A DNA stretch of 64,000 bases from Chloroflexota bacterium (GTDB lineage: Bacteria > Chloroflexota > Anaerolineae > Anaerolineales > Anaerolineaceae): the NCBI GenBank assembly GCA_029561345.1, contig JAKQJC010000060.1:1-64000 (forward strand), given 5' to 3'. The notes below the pieces were generated by a model. The model was not told where the DNA came from and ran no database searches. It worked only from the letters and a program-made list of their open reading frames with translations. Every line of letters begins with the position of its first letter. Position 1 is the first letter of the stretch. Shown one piece after another: positions 8,429-17,932 of this stretch. Made by a program: the position numbers and the translations under genes.

Positions 8429-8511
8429 ATTTCACCGGATGGCTTTGGGGTGGAAGGGTTCCCTTCAACAGGCCTTCCACCCCGGTTTCATCTCCAGAAA
8501 GGGGTTATGCC

Positions 8512-9249
8512 ATGCAGCAGCGCAATTTCACTTCTGTCACCGCCCTGGCCCTCAGCCTGATGACCGCCGCCTTTGGTCTTTCACTGATCATTGGCCTGAT
8601 CTACTTCGGCGGTTACATCACCGGCGCGCTGAAGGTGGAAGCCCTGCTGGGCGGTTCCGCCCCGGCCCTGTATGGCATTTTGAGCTGCACCAACCCGCTG
8701 GTGAACCTGCTGGAACTGCTGGCGCTGGTGATGCTGGTTTACGATGGCGCGCAGGTTTCGCCGCTTCACCGCCGCCTGACGCGCCTGGCCCTGGGCCTGT
8801 TTATCAGCGAGTTTTTGCTGCTGCTGGTGTCTTCAGGGCTCAGCATCGCTTTCACCCGAAGCGGCAGCCTGTTTTTGGCCCAGGCCGGCTATGTCATCCA
8901 GATTCTGATGCTGACGGTGGAAATTACCGCCGTGGGCCTGGCGCTGGCCGCGCTTTGTTCAAACGGTCAACGCGCTGTTTTGCTGGGTTTCATGCTGCTG
9001 AGCTGGGCTTCAGGCCTGGCCAGCCTGCTGATGGTGATCGTTTCCTTGAAAGTCCAGACCCTCATCACCCTCAACGTGCGCACGCATGTTGCCCTGCCCC
9101 AGGTGGATTTTCAGACGGGTTTATATCCGCTTTTTTCGGGGCTTTCGCTGCTGGGCATGCTGGGCTTCCTGGTGCTGGGTTTCCAAATGGCGGTGCAGGC
9201 CTGGCGGGTCATTCGCGAGCGCGACCCGATTGTGGATGCGGCTGAATGA
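8512..9249 (+). CDS. Polytopic membrane protein, paralog 3 of 3
   Basis: 245 residues with six predicted hydrophobic segments. The start follows AAAGGGG. It is the closest relative of paralog 1: FTSVTALALSLMTAAFGLS, YDGAQVSP and VIRERDPIVDAAE correspond directly. The first codons share a 34-base identical run with paralog 1, which suggests recent duplication or gene conversion. It is the last membrane gene before a repeat and the histidine kinase gene. The function is unknown. Confidence 0.7.
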   Translation: MQQRNFTSVTALALSLMTAAFGLSLIIGLIYFGGYITGALKVEALLGGSAPALYGILSCTNPLVNLLELLALVMLVYDGAQVSPLHRRLTRLALGLFISEFLLLLVSSGLSIAFTRSGSLFLAQAGYVIQILMLTVEITAVGLALAALCSNGQRAVLLGFMLLSWASGLASLLMVIVSLKVQTLITLNVRTHVALPQVDFQTGLYPLFSGLSLLGMLGFLVLGFQMAVQAWRVIRERDPIVDAAE

Positions 9250-9318
9250 GCTGGCTGCAACCTGTGGTATAAATAAATGGTAACGGTTCAGGCAGCGGCA
9301 TTTTCTGGCTTGACCGGC

Positions 9319-9460
9319 AGTTTGACAATCACATATTTCGACCCGTCCTGCGGTGTTTTTCCTTTTGAGCCGGAAATAAACCCCGCACGTGTTTTTATGA
9401 TCCCCATGAAGCGGGCGCCGGGGGTGGGTTTTTTAATGTGTTTTTTTCGAAGTGGTTATG
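9319..9460 (+). repeat. MITE-like dispersed repeat, copy A
   Basis: It begins AGTTTGACAATCACAT and ends near TAATGTG...CGAAGTGGTTATG. The same end sequences occur in the element at 14577-14764, where they form an inverted pair. The rest of the gap 9250-9505 holds no convincing gene, only the approach to the kinase gene. Confidence 0.5.
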
Positions 9461-9505
9461 TTAAAGTGATTACAGCTTGCTTTAGATTGAAAGGGCGCTG
9501 ATGGT

Positions 9506-11056
9506 ATGAAAAGCCGATTTAAACGCTGGTTTGGTTGGGTTCCTTATGTTTCCCGCGCGCTGCGCCCTTTTAAGCGTCTGCAGTGGAAGCTGACCGTGGC
9601 TTACACTTTCATCACTGTGCTGGTGCTGTCGCTGCTGCTGCTGGTGTTGATGATCATCAGCAGCCAGATGATTTACGGCATGCCCGAAATGGAGCTGGCC
9701 ATGGCCGAGGCGCTCACCGCCTCAGCCAGCAGCCTGACCCCCGCCCTCGAAGCGGATCCGCCAGACACGGCAGCCCTGCAGGCCTGGATGGACAAAACGA
9801 TTTCTGAAAACGAAATCATGCTCACCCAGGGGGAAGACACCTCTCAAACGTCGGAAGGCGAATTTATCTTCACCTACACCTCCAATATTAAAAGCGGCAG
9901 CCTGCTGCTCATTCTGGATGAAAATGGCCGGGTGCTGATTTCAAACCATCCTGAGCTGACCCCGGCAGGCGAGGTTTTTCCGGAAGTTTTGCATCCCCAG
10001 GTCAAATCGCTGATTAACGATGCGCTGCAGCCCGACACCCAGGCGCGCCAGTTTCTTGGCCATGACGAGGTGCGCTCCATTGCCGTCACGCGCATTCTTT
10101 CGAGCGACAGCCGGCGCATGGTGGGCATGGCTGTGCTGGTGCTGCAGCTCCCCGACCGCTTCGAAACCCTGGTTTCATCGGTGCTGTCCATCATCCCGGT
10201 GATCATGTTCCTCACCATCCTGGCCGGCCTGATCGGCATGGTGTTCGGCGCGCTGATGGCGCGCGGCCTGACCCGCCGCCTGAAAAAAGCCATGGCAGCC
10301 ACCGATGCCTGGGGCCAGGGCGATTTTTCGGTGCGCCTGAATGATAAAACGGAAGATGAGATTGGCCAGCTTGCCCAGGATCTGAACCAGATGGCAGATG
10401 AGCTGCGCAGCCTGATGCAAACCCGCCAGGAACTGGCCGCCCTTGAAGAGCGCAACCGCCTGGCGCGCGACCTGCACGACAGCGTGAAGCAGCAGGTGTT
10501 TGCCATCAGCATGAACCTGGCCGCTGCGCAGACCCTTTTTGAGCGCAAGCCCGAAGAAGCCCGCAAGCGCCTGGATATGGCGCTGGGCATCTCGCGCCAG
10601 TCGCAGCAGGAACTGACCACCCTCATTCAAACCCTGCGCCCGGTGGAACTGACCCGCCAGGGCCTGCCCCAGGCCATCAAGGAAATGCTGGCCAGCTGGG
10701 AAAAGCAGAGCGGCGTTGCCGTGGTCAGCCAGATTCAGAACGAGGCCTCGCTGCCGGCCGCCATTGAACAGGCCCTGTTCCGCATGGTGCAGGAAGCTCT
10801 TTCCAACATTTCCCGTCACAGCGGGGCCAGCGCCGTCAGCGTCACCTTCCAGGCCCAATCTGGCCAGGTGAGCCTGCAAATCAGCGACAACGGTCACGGT
10901 TTTGATGCCAGTCAGCCTTCGCGCGGCCTGGGCCTGCATTCCATGCAGGAACGCGTGCAGAGCGTGGGCGGCAGCCTGGCCATTGAAAGCAGCAGCAACG
11001 GCACGCGCCTGAACGTGATTGTGCCTCTGCCCGAAATTCAAAAGGAGATCGCATGA
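9506..11056 (+). CDS. NarX/LiaS-type sensor histidine kinase
   Basis: 516 residues. A membrane helix at about 29-55, an extracytoplasmic sensor region of about 170 residues, and a second helix at about 227-253 are followed by a HAMP linker. The HisKA_3 dimerisation domain carries the phosphoacceptor His324 (RLARDLHDSVKQQ). The HATPase_c domain has SDNGHGFD and GLGLHSMQERV. The gene ends on ATGA shared with the response regulator. Membership of the HisKA_3 group predicts signalling to a LuxR-type regulator, as found next door. The signal is unknown. The neighbouring exporter and membrane protein triplet are candidate targets. Confidence 0.92.
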   Translation: MKSRFKRWFGWVPYVSRALRPFKRLQWKLTVAYTFITVLVLSLLLLVLMIISSQMIYGMPEMELAMAEALTASASSLTPALEADPPDTAALQAWMDKTISENEIMLTQGEDTSQTSEGEFIFTYTSNIKSGSLLLILDENGRVLISNHPELTPAGEVFPEVLHPQVKSLINDALQPDTQARQFLGHDEVRSIAVTRILSSDSRRMVGMAVLVLQLPDRFETLVSSVLSIIPVIMFLTILAGLIGMVFGALMARGLTRRLKKAMAATDAWGQGDFSVRLNDKTEDEIGQLAQDLNQMADELRSLMQTRQELAALEERNRLARDLHDSVKQQVFAISMNLAAAQTLFERKPEEARKRLDMALGISRQSQQELTTLIQTLRPVELTRQGLPQAIKEMLASWEKQSGVAVVSQIQNEASLPAAIEQALFRMVQEALSNISRHSGASAVSVTFQAQSGQVSLQISDNGHGFDASQPSRGLGLHSMQERVQSVGGSLAIESSSNGTRLNVIVPLPEIQKEIA

Positions 11057-11706
11057 ACAATACCATTACCGTCATGCTGGTGGATGATCATGAAATTGTG
11101 CGCAGCGGGGTGCGCGGTTTTCTGGATACGCAGCCCGATCTGGAAGTGGTGGCCGAGGCCGGTTCTGGCATGGAAGCCATCAAACTGGCGCAGGAATACG
11201 TTCCGGATGTGATCCTGATGGACCTGATGATGCCCGGTATGGACGGGGTGGAGGCCATCTGGCGGGTGCGGCGGGTGAGCCCGCGCAGCCAGGTGGTGGT
11301 GCTCACCTCGTTCCACGATGACGCCCATGTGTTTCCGGCCATCAAGGCCGGGGCACTTTCTTATGTGTTGAAGGATATCAGCCCTGAAGACCTGGCTGAA
11401 ACGGTGCGCGCGGCAGCCCATGGCGAGGCGGTGTTGAATCCGCGCGTGGCAGCGCGCCTGGTGCTGGAAATGCGCGGTGAAAAAACCCCCGGCGTGAACC
11501 TGTTCACCGAGCTGAGCGAGCGCGAACAGGAAGTGCTGAAGCTGGTGGCCGAGGGGCTGAGCAATGCCGAGATTGCTGACAAGCTGGTGCTGAGCGAAAA
11601 AACCGTCAAAGGGCATGTCAGCAACATCCTCAACAAGCTGCACCTGGTGGACCGCACTCAGGCGGCGGTGTTTGCCTGGCGCGAAGGGCTGATGAAATCA
11701 GATTAG
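11053..11706 (+). CDS. NarL/LiaR-family response regulator
   Basis: 217 residues. The receiver domain has the acidic pair Asp11-Asp12, phosphoacceptor Asp57 (VILMDLMMPG), Thr/Ser and Lys switch residues (VVLTSF, YVLKD). The C-terminal LuxR/GerE HTH reads LSEREQEVLKLVAEGLSNAE. It starts on the kinase's stop codon and is certainly its partner. It probably activates genes near this locus. I found no clear binding site by eye. Confidence 0.95.
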   Translation: MNNTITVMLVDDHEIVRSGVRGFLDTQPDLEVVAEAGSGMEAIKLAQEYVPDVILMDLMMPGMDGVEAIWRVRRVSPRSQVVVLTSFHDDAHVFPAIKAGALSYVLKDISPEDLAETVRAAAHGEAVLNPRVAARLVLEMRGEKTPGVNLFTELSEREQEVLKLVAEGLSNAEIADKLVLSEKTVKGHVSNILNKLHLVDRTQAAVFAWREGLMKSD

Positions 11707-11757
11707 CCGGAGCTGCACCTCCAGTTTTCCCGCGGGTGCGCCGGCTGTAGATTTTGA

Positions 11758-12837
<1,080 letters not shown>

Positions 12838-12903
12838 GCGAAAGCTGGAAAGTCATGCCGTAAGACATTACCAAAACTGCTGCGAACTGCCTTGCATCTG
12901 TTG

Positions 12904-12912
12904 TGCTATAAT
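12904..12912 (+). promoter_or_regulatory. Extended -10 promoter, probably giving a leaderless mRNA
   Basis: TGCTATAAT (12904-12912) ends 8 bases before the ATG at 12921. A start site 6-8 bases downstream of the -10 box would fall at or next to the start codon. The GGGGG run touching the ATG is too close to act as a ribosome site. No good -35 hexamer is seen, as expected for an extended -10 type. Confidence 0.55.
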
Positions 12913-12920
12913 AAGGGGGT

Positions 12921-13856
12921 ATGAATTTCCTCATCACTGGTGGAGCAGGTTTCTTAGGGTCCGCGCTGGCCAACCGCCTGACGCGCGAAGGCCATCATGT
13001 GCGCGTGCTGGATGATCTATCCACCGGCGACCCCAAATCCCTTTTGCCCGACATCCATTTCACCCGCGGCGACGTCAACGACCGGCCCAAGCTGTGGGGT
13101 CTGCTGCAGGATGTGGACGTGGTCTATCACCTGGCGGCGCGCGTGCGCGTGCCTGAATCGATCCTTTACCCGCGCGACTACAATACGGTCAACGTGGGCG
13201 GAACGGTGACCCTGATGGAAGCGGCCCGCGATGTAATTATCCCCCGCGTGGTGTTCATTTCATCGGGCGCGGTTTACGGCAACACGGGTACTCAGCCGAT
13301 CAGCGAAACCGCCACCCCCAACCCGCGCTCGCCCTATGCGGTTTCAAAGCTGGCCTCGGAACATTTTGTGCGCGTCATCGGCGCCGCGGTGGGCATCGAA
13401 ACCGTTTCATTGCGCGTGTTCAATGCCTACGGCCCCGGGCAAATTTACACCCCCACCCATGCTCCAGTCATCCCCAACTTTCTGCGCCAGGCCTCGCAAA
13501 ACGGCACCCTGGTGGTCTACGGTCAGGGCAACCAGACCCGCGACTACGTTTACGTGGAAGATGTGGTGAATGCCATGGTGGCCGCCGCCACCGCCCCCGG
13601 CGTGGACCAGCAGGTCATTAACGTTGGCTCCGGCACCGAGACGGATATCCGCGAACTGGCCCGCCAGGTGATTGAAATCACCGGCGGCAAGCCCGAAGTG
13701 GTTTACAACCCCCATGTGGAAGGCGGTTCCACGCGCATGTGCGCCGATATTTCACTGGCGCGCGAAAAGCTCAACTACACCCCGCTCATTCCCCTCTCCA
13801 CCGGCCTGCGCCTCACCTGGGAACGCGACCCCTCCTTCAAACCCGCTTCAACATGA
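12921..13856 (+). CDS. NAD-dependent epimerase/dehydratase (extended SDR)
   Basis: 311 residues. The Rossmann motif GGAGFLG lies at 7-13, the acidic residue binding the NAD ribose is in LDDLSTG, and the catalytic Ser114/115 and Tyr139-x3-Lys143 are present (SPYAVSK). The C-terminal substrate domain includes GQGNQTRDYVYVEDV, typical of UDP-glucose 4-epimerase-like enzymes. The product is probably a nucleotide sugar for surface glycans. Its stop overlaps the start of a lipoprotein gene. The exact substrate is uncertain. Confidence 0.9.
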   Translation: MNFLITGGAGFLGSALANRLTREGHHVRVLDDLSTGDPKSLLPDIHFTRGDVNDRPKLWGLLQDVDVVYHLAARVRVPESILYPRDYNTVNVGGTVTLMEAARDVIIPRVVFISSGAVYGNTGTQPISETATPNPRSPYAVSKLASEHFVRVIGAAVGIETVSLRVFNAYGPGQIYTPTHAPVIPNFLRQASQNGTLVVYGQGNQTRDYVYVEDVVNAMVAAATAPGVDQQVINVGSGTETDIRELARQVIEITGGKPEVVYNPHVEGGSTRMCADISLAREKLNYTPLIPLSTGLRLTWERDPSFKPAST

Positions 13857-14443
13857 AAAAGCACGGCATCTGCGCTGTTTGTTTGCTTTTAACCCTGCTG
13901 CTGGCCCTTGCAGGCTGCCAGGTGGTCAATGGCTTATTCAACCCGGCCGCCCTGACCCCCACCCCCCTTCCAACACTCACAGCCACCGCCGCTTCCACGC
14001 CGAAGCCCACCGAGGAGCCCTGCGCTTTTGTCTGGGCCAACCAGGAGGTCCCCGCGCTCAGTCTGCAGTTGGGCGCGCATTTCAAGCAGCTTAAGCTGCC
14101 CTTCACCAGTGTGCGCGCCTCGGCTTTTGGCGAGAACTGCATCACGGCCAGCGGGGTAAACCGCGGCTTTGGCGCCATGTACACCGATCTTTATGTCAAC
14201 CTGACCCTGACCGACCTGAACGACCGGGCTGCCGCCGGCGCCCTGATTGAACAGGTGATGGCAGCTTTGAAAACCTTCCCCGGTGATGCCGAGGTGATGG
14301 GCAACGGCTGGGGTTATCTGGGACTCAATTTCAGCGACGGCAGGAGCGATTTCAACTTTTGGCGGCGCATGCCTGAGGTGCAGGCGGCTCTGGATAAGGG
14401 GTTGAAGGGCGAAGCGCTGATGGATGAGCTGATGCCGAAATAA
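13853..14443 (+). CDS. Small lipoprotein, unknown function
   Basis: 196 residues. The start is at 13853, inside the epimerase stop codon (ATGA), although the frame is open upstream. A hydrophobic signal with lipobox LAGC gives lipidated Cys22, then a Thr/Pro-rich linker (about 35-58) typical of surface lipoproteins. A compact domain with two Cys residues (PCAFVW, GENCIT) follows. No known family is recognised. It is translationally coupled to the epimerase, but a functional link is not obvious. Confidence 0.7.
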   Translation: MKKHGICAVCLLLTLLLALAGCQVVNGLFNPAALTPTPLPTLTATAASTPKPTEEPCAFVWANQEVPALSLQLGAHFKQLKLPFTSVRASAFGENCITASGVNRGFGAMYTDLYVNLTLTDLNDRAAAGALIEQVMAALKTFPGDAEVMGNGWGYLGLNFSDGRSDFNFWRRMPEVQAALDKGLKGEALMDELMPK

Positions 14444-14541
14444 CCCTCCCTGCTGCAAAACGGTAAAAAAAAGCAAAGGCTCAGCCAGCGTGAAAATCTT
14501 GTAGATGTTGCTTGCCCCCGCAGTAGCAAGGGCAAGCGCCC

Positions 14542-14584
14542 AGGGAGCGGTTTGGCCGGCCTTTTGCGCCATGTTTGAGTAGTT
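14542..14584 (+). repeat. Dispersed intergenic repeat, copy 2
   Basis: AGGGAGCGGTTTGGCCGGCC and the following TTTTGCGCCATG align with 27455-27497 and with the reverse complement of 6767-6805. It directly abuts the MITE-like unit that follows. Confidence 0.5.
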
Positions 14585-14764
14585 TGACAATGTCACATTT
14601 GGATTCTTCCTGGTTTTTCTCTATTTTCGATCAGGAAATTAACCGCAAGGGGTGTTTTTGTCCCGCTTTGCGGGACAAAAACACCCCTCCATTAATTTTC
14701 ACCCCCGCCCACGGGCGGGGGCCGGGGGGTGGGCTTCTTAATGTGACATTATCGAAGTAGTTAC
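14577..14764 (+). repeat. MITE-like element with terminal inverted repeats and 19-bp hairpin
   Basis: The first 23 bases (14577-14599) and the reverse complement of the last part (14740-14762) agree at 18 of 23 positions, including all of AATGTCACATT. Inside, 14648-14666 and 14670-14688 form a perfect 19-bp stem with a TTT loop. A G/C-rich run follows. The unit is 188 bases and encodes no transposase. A diverged relative lies at 9319-9460. Confidence 0.6.
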
Positions 14765-14842
14765 AAAAAAAGATGATCGAATGGTCAGGGCGGCGCTGAA
14801 ACCGTCCTTTTCGAGCCAGATCGCGTTTCAGAGAGGTGGAAA

Positions 14843-15745
14843 ATGACGCCTGATTTGCTTTTTTCCCTGATGCCGGCCCGCGGCAGCGACGAAAACGAAA
14901 CCCTGTTGATGGTCCGCAGCCTGCGCCGTTTTGGCGGCGCGCAAAAAGACGCGCCTGTGCAGGTGATGACACCCCGCCAGGAGCCTCTTTCAGAGGCCGC
15001 CTGCCGGTCGCTGGCCGGACTCAATGCCGAAGTGATCCCCTTTGAGGTACCGCAGGCAGCGCTCGAATTTCCTTTTGGCGGCAAGGTGTTTGCGGCTGCC
15101 GCTGCTGAAGCCCGTGCCGAAGGCCGCTGCCAGACCCTGGTCTGGATGGATTCAGACACGCTTTTTGCCGGCGATCCCTCGCCCCTGGCGCTTAAGCCGG
15201 GCTGCGCCCTGGCCTGCCGTCCGGTGATGTTAAAAAACATCAGCTCGCTGGCCGCCGAGCCGGTGAATCCCTTCTGGCAGGCGCTTTTTGCGGCCTGCGC
15301 CACCCCGCTGGAAAACCTGCCTCCCTGCGCCACCCTGGTAGATGGCGTGCCCATCCGCCCGCAGTACAATGCCGGGCTGCTGGCCCTGCGCCCTGAGCGC
15401 GGTTTGCTGCGGGCCTGGTGCGGCCATTTCGCCCGCCTGTACCCGGACCCTGTGTTTGCCCCGTTTTACGAACAGCACCGCCTTTACCGCATCTTCATTC
15501 ATCAGGCCGTGCTGGCGGCAGTGCTGCTGGCGCGCCTCAAGGCGGATGAAATTAGCGACCCCGGCCCGCGTTTCAATCACCCGGTGTTTCTGGATGCCAA
15601 AAAACTGCTGAACGATGTGGCCAGCGCCGCTGAAGTGGTCACGTTCCGCATCGACAGCTTTGAATTTTTTACCGACGCCCCCTGGCGCGAGCAGATATTT
15701 TTCTCGGCGCACCTGCAGGGCTGGCTGGAGGAGCAGCTGGGATGA
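14843..15745 (+). CDS. DxD-containing protein, possible glycosyltransferase
   Basis: 300 residues. I do not recognise a named family. The stretch WMDSDTLFAGD resembles the DxD metal-binding motif of GT-A transferases, and YNAGLLALRP downstream resembles the acceptor-side motif of GT8-like enzymes. No signal peptide or membrane segment is present. The gene overlaps the following kinase-like gene by 4 bases. The alternative is a protein of unrelated function with a chance DxD. Confidence 0.5.
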   Translation: MTPDLLFSLMPARGSDENETLLMVRSLRRFGGAQKDAPVQVMTPRQEPLSEAACRSLAGLNAEVIPFEVPQAALEFPFGGKVFAAAAAEARAEGRCQTLVWMDSDTLFAGDPSPLALKPGCALACRPVMLKNISSLAAEPVNPFWQALFAACATPLENLPPCATLVDGVPIRPQYNAGLLALRPERGLLRAWCGHFARLYPDPVFAPFYEQHRLYRIFIHQAVLAAVLLARLKADEISDPGPRFNHPVFLDAKKLLNDVASAAEVVTFRIDSFEFFTDAPWREQIFFSAHLQGWLEEQLG

Positions 15746-16365
15746 TGACGGCGGCACCGGGAAAAATCATCATTCTGAACGGCACTTCGAGCTCGGGCAA
15801 AACCAGTTTGCTGCGCGCCCTGCAAAACCGCATGGAAACGGAAGCCTGGCTGGATGCCGGCATTGACCGCTTCATCTGGATGATGCCGCGCCGCTACCTG
15901 AACCGCCCGCTGTGGGACAGGGTGCTGGGGCTGGCCGCCAGCGCCGGACCGGAGGGACACAGCCTGGTGAACGGCATGCATGCTGCGGCAGCAGCTCTTT
16001 CGCGCGCCGGGCTGAACGTGCTGATGGATCATGTGCTGGTGGAGCCCGCCTGGGTGGGCGGCTGCGCGCAGGCGCTGGCCGGGCTGCCGGCCTGGCTGGT
16101 GGGGGTGCGCTGCCCGCTGGATGTGCTGGAACAGCGCGAAGCAGACCGCAAGGACCGCACCTTGGGGCAGGCCCGCCTGCAGTTTGACCGCGTGCACGCG
16201 CACGGAATTTATGATCTGGAGGTGGATACCTCGCAGCTCAGCCCGGATGAAGCGGCCGCCCGCGTGCAGGCCTATGTGGAAAGCGGCCCTCCGCCGCAGG
16301 CCCTGCAGATATTGCGCCAGAGATGGTCGGATGAGCCGCTGGCTTTTCCCCCTCCTTTGAGCTGA
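15742..16365 (+). CDS. Chloramphenicol phosphotransferase (CPT)-like P-loop kinase
   Basis: 207 residues. Walker A is GTSSSGKTS at 14-22. The rest (GVRCPLDVLEQREADRKDR, the lid region with paired Arg; VHAHGIYDLEVDTS) follows the CPT-like small-molecule kinase family. True chloramphenicol resistance is only one activity of this family, so the substrate here is uncertain. It starts within the stop codon of the preceding DxD protein. Confidence 0.75.
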   Translation: MMTAAPGKIIILNGTSSSGKTSLLRALQNRMETEAWLDAGIDRFIWMMPRRYLNRPLWDRVLGLAASAGPEGHSLVNGMHAAAAALSRAGLNVLMDHVLVEPAWVGGCAQALAGLPAWLVGVRCPLDVLEQREADRKDRTLGQARLQFDRVHAHGIYDLEVDTSQLSPDEAAARVQAYVESGPPPQALQILRQRWSDEPLAFPPPLS

Positions 16366-16392
16366 TTTGGCCTAACCTTCCCTTAGCGCACA

Positions 16393-16423
16393 ACCGGCCG
16401 CGGCATGTATATCTGCGGCCGGT
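16393..16423. terminator. Hairpin between convergent genes
   Basis: ACCGGCCGC (16393-16401) and GCGGCCGGT (16415-16423) form a 9-bp stem between two convergent genes. It is followed by only a weak T run (CTGGTTTCC), so it is a plausible bidirectional terminator of moderate strength. Confidence 0.45.
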
Positions 16424-16462
16424 CTGGTTTCCACTTTCCCAATCAACGCCTTTGCTGCCGGT

Positions 16463-17716
16463 TCAATTGCTGCCGCCCAGCAGGGCCTGGCCCGGCTCAT
16501 CCAGCGCATCGAGGTTGATGCTGCGGGCATTGAGGAAACCGGCGAAGCGTGCCAGCCCTTTTTGCAGGGCGGCGGCGAAGGCCGGGTCGGCGGCCAAGGT
16601 GGGATCTTCCAGCCAGAAGCCCATCACCCGCAGCGTGCCCTGCGCCCGTTCCAGGCGCGGATCAAGGCGGGCCACCAGCCGGTCGCCATATAGAACCGGC
16701 AGGGTGTAATAACCCCAGCGGCGCTGCTGGACCGGTTTATAGACCTCCCAGACGTAATCAAAATCAAACAGCGTTTTCGCCCGCCCGCGCGCGCTGACCA
16801 TTTCCAGCGGCGCCAGAAGGGTCACCTCATCGCAGGTGGTGGGGCCCAGGGGCTGCCAGGCGGCAGGAACCAGCCCGGCCTCCACCTCGCGCAGCAGAGG
16901 CAGGTCTTCTGCCAGCATCAGCCAGCGGTCTTTGGAGCCTTCCACGTTCACCGGCGCCAGCACGCCCCGGGCAAACAGGCCGTCGAGGGTCTTTTTCCCT
17001 TCTTCGGGGGTCACGCGCCGGTGAATGTAATCGGCATAGGTCAGGCGCCAGTTCTGTTCGCGGGCCACGCCCCACAGGGCCGCCGCCTTGCGCGCAAAAA
17101 AGGCCTCGGCCTCCGCCTCTGCGGCGGCCTCCAGCAGGTGCGCCGGGGCCACCTGGTGATCGAAGTCATACACCCGTTCAAACCCCTTGCGGTGGTGGAT
17201 CATCAGCTCACCGCTGAGCCACAGGGCATAGAGCGCCAGGGCGGAATCCTTGCGGCCGCGGTAGCTGTGCACGGCCGCGCGCTCGCTGAAATCGCGGTTA
17301 CCCAGGGGGCCGCGGGTTTTCAGGGCCTGGCGCACTTCATCCAAAAGCGCAGGCTGTTCGGCTGCCAGCCGGGCCCAGCGGCCTTCCAGCAGGCGGCGGC
17401 GCATGGGGGTGCGCCAGCAGGGCAGCTCATGCATCGGGTAAATGTACAGGCAGTCGCCGTATTCAAAAAAACCGCGCTGCTGGTGGATGGCGGTCATCAG
17501 GTGTTCAGGCTGGTAATCGAGCACGCGGCTCTGCAGGGCCAGGTCGTGGCTGCGCGCCACCACCACCAGGGGATCTTCCTGAATGGCTTCGCTGGCGGTC
17601 AGGGCGGCGGTGGTGCCGTCCAGCCCGGCCCAGCGGCGGCCCGGCCACAGGCCCTGTTTGCCCATCACAAAGCGGCGCAAGGTGGTTTTGGAAAGGGTGA
17701 GTGCGGTGTTGTCCAT
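16463..17716 (-). CDS. YcaQ-family winged-helix protein (DNA crosslink glycosylase-like)
   Basis: 417 residues. The ATG at 17716 lies only 6 bases after an extended -10 box and starts MDNTALTLSKTTLRR; open sequence upstream is not needed. The protein follows the winged-helix family related to E. coli YcaQ, which unhooks DNA interstrand crosslinks: LRRFVMGKQGLW, VVARSHDLALQSR and YGDCLYIYPMHELP are typical. The C-terminal LYGDRLVARLDPR and similar motifs are also present. Many Chloroflexota and Actinobacteria have such proteins. It is probably monocistronic. Confidence 0.85.
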   Translation of the reverse strand: MDNTALTLSKTTLRRFVMGKQGLWPGRRWAGLDGTTAALTASEAIQEDPLVVVARSHDLALQSRVLDYQPEHLMTAIHQQRGFFEYGDCLYIYPMHELPCWRTPMRRRLLEGRWARLAAEQPALLDEVRQALKTRGPLGNRDFSERAAVHSYRGRKDSALALYALWLSGELMIHHRKGFERVYDFDHQVAPAHLLEAAAEAEAEAFFARKAAALWGVAREQNWRLTYADYIHRRVTPEEGKKTLDGLFARGVLAPVNVEGSKDRWLMLAEDLPLLREVEAGLVPAAWQPLGPTTCDEVTLLAPLEMVSARGRAKTLFDFDYVWEVYKPVQQRRWGYYTLPVLYGDRLVARLDPRLERAQGTLRVMGFWLEDPTLAADPAFAAALQKGLARFAGFLNARSINLDALDEPGQALLGGSN

Positions 17717-17722
17717 GCGGCT

Positions 17723-17731
17723 ATTATAGCA
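17723..17731 (-). promoter_or_regulatory. Extended -10 promoter, probably leaderless
   Basis: The minus strand reads TGCTATAAT with the hexamer at 17728-17723, followed by AGCCGC and then the ATG at 17716. The expected start site coincides with the ATG. The same TGTGCTATAAT word precedes the gene at 12921. Confidence 0.6.
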
Positions 17732-17932
17732 CAAATGAGCGAAGTTCGCGGGGTTGGGCATGACAAACATCGCCCCAAGCATGGCCTTATCACAGACGAA
17801 GTTAAGGGATAAATATGATAAAATCAGGCAGGTTTACAGAACTTCTAACGCTCCTTGCACCCTCCCACCGGGATGGATAAGCAAAGCCGCGGATGGACCC
17901 GGCCCTCCGCTTTTTGTTGAAAGGAATCCCCC

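Larger units (their letters stand above)
14444..14842. other. 399-base intergenic region made of repeats
   Basis: No gene is supported here. It contains a copy of the dispersed repeat (core 14542-14584) fused to a MITE-like unit (14577-14764) with a long hairpin. The last 78 bases lead into the next gene with AGAGAGG before its ATG. A 61-codon open frame inside the repeat is not considered real. Confidence 0.6.

Noticed and set aside
8439..9245. Alternative plus-strand frame overlapping membrane paralog 3
   Set aside because: Paralog 3 is supported by homology to its two neighbours. The other frame is Pro/Gly/Arg-rich and has no homolog in the window.
9277..9501. Short frame before the histidine kinase
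   Set aside because: It lies within the MITE-like repeat and has no ribosome site.
14575..14760. Short frame within the repeat
   Set aside because: It spans the terminal repeats and the 19-bp hairpin exactly, so it is better read as non-coding repeat DNA.
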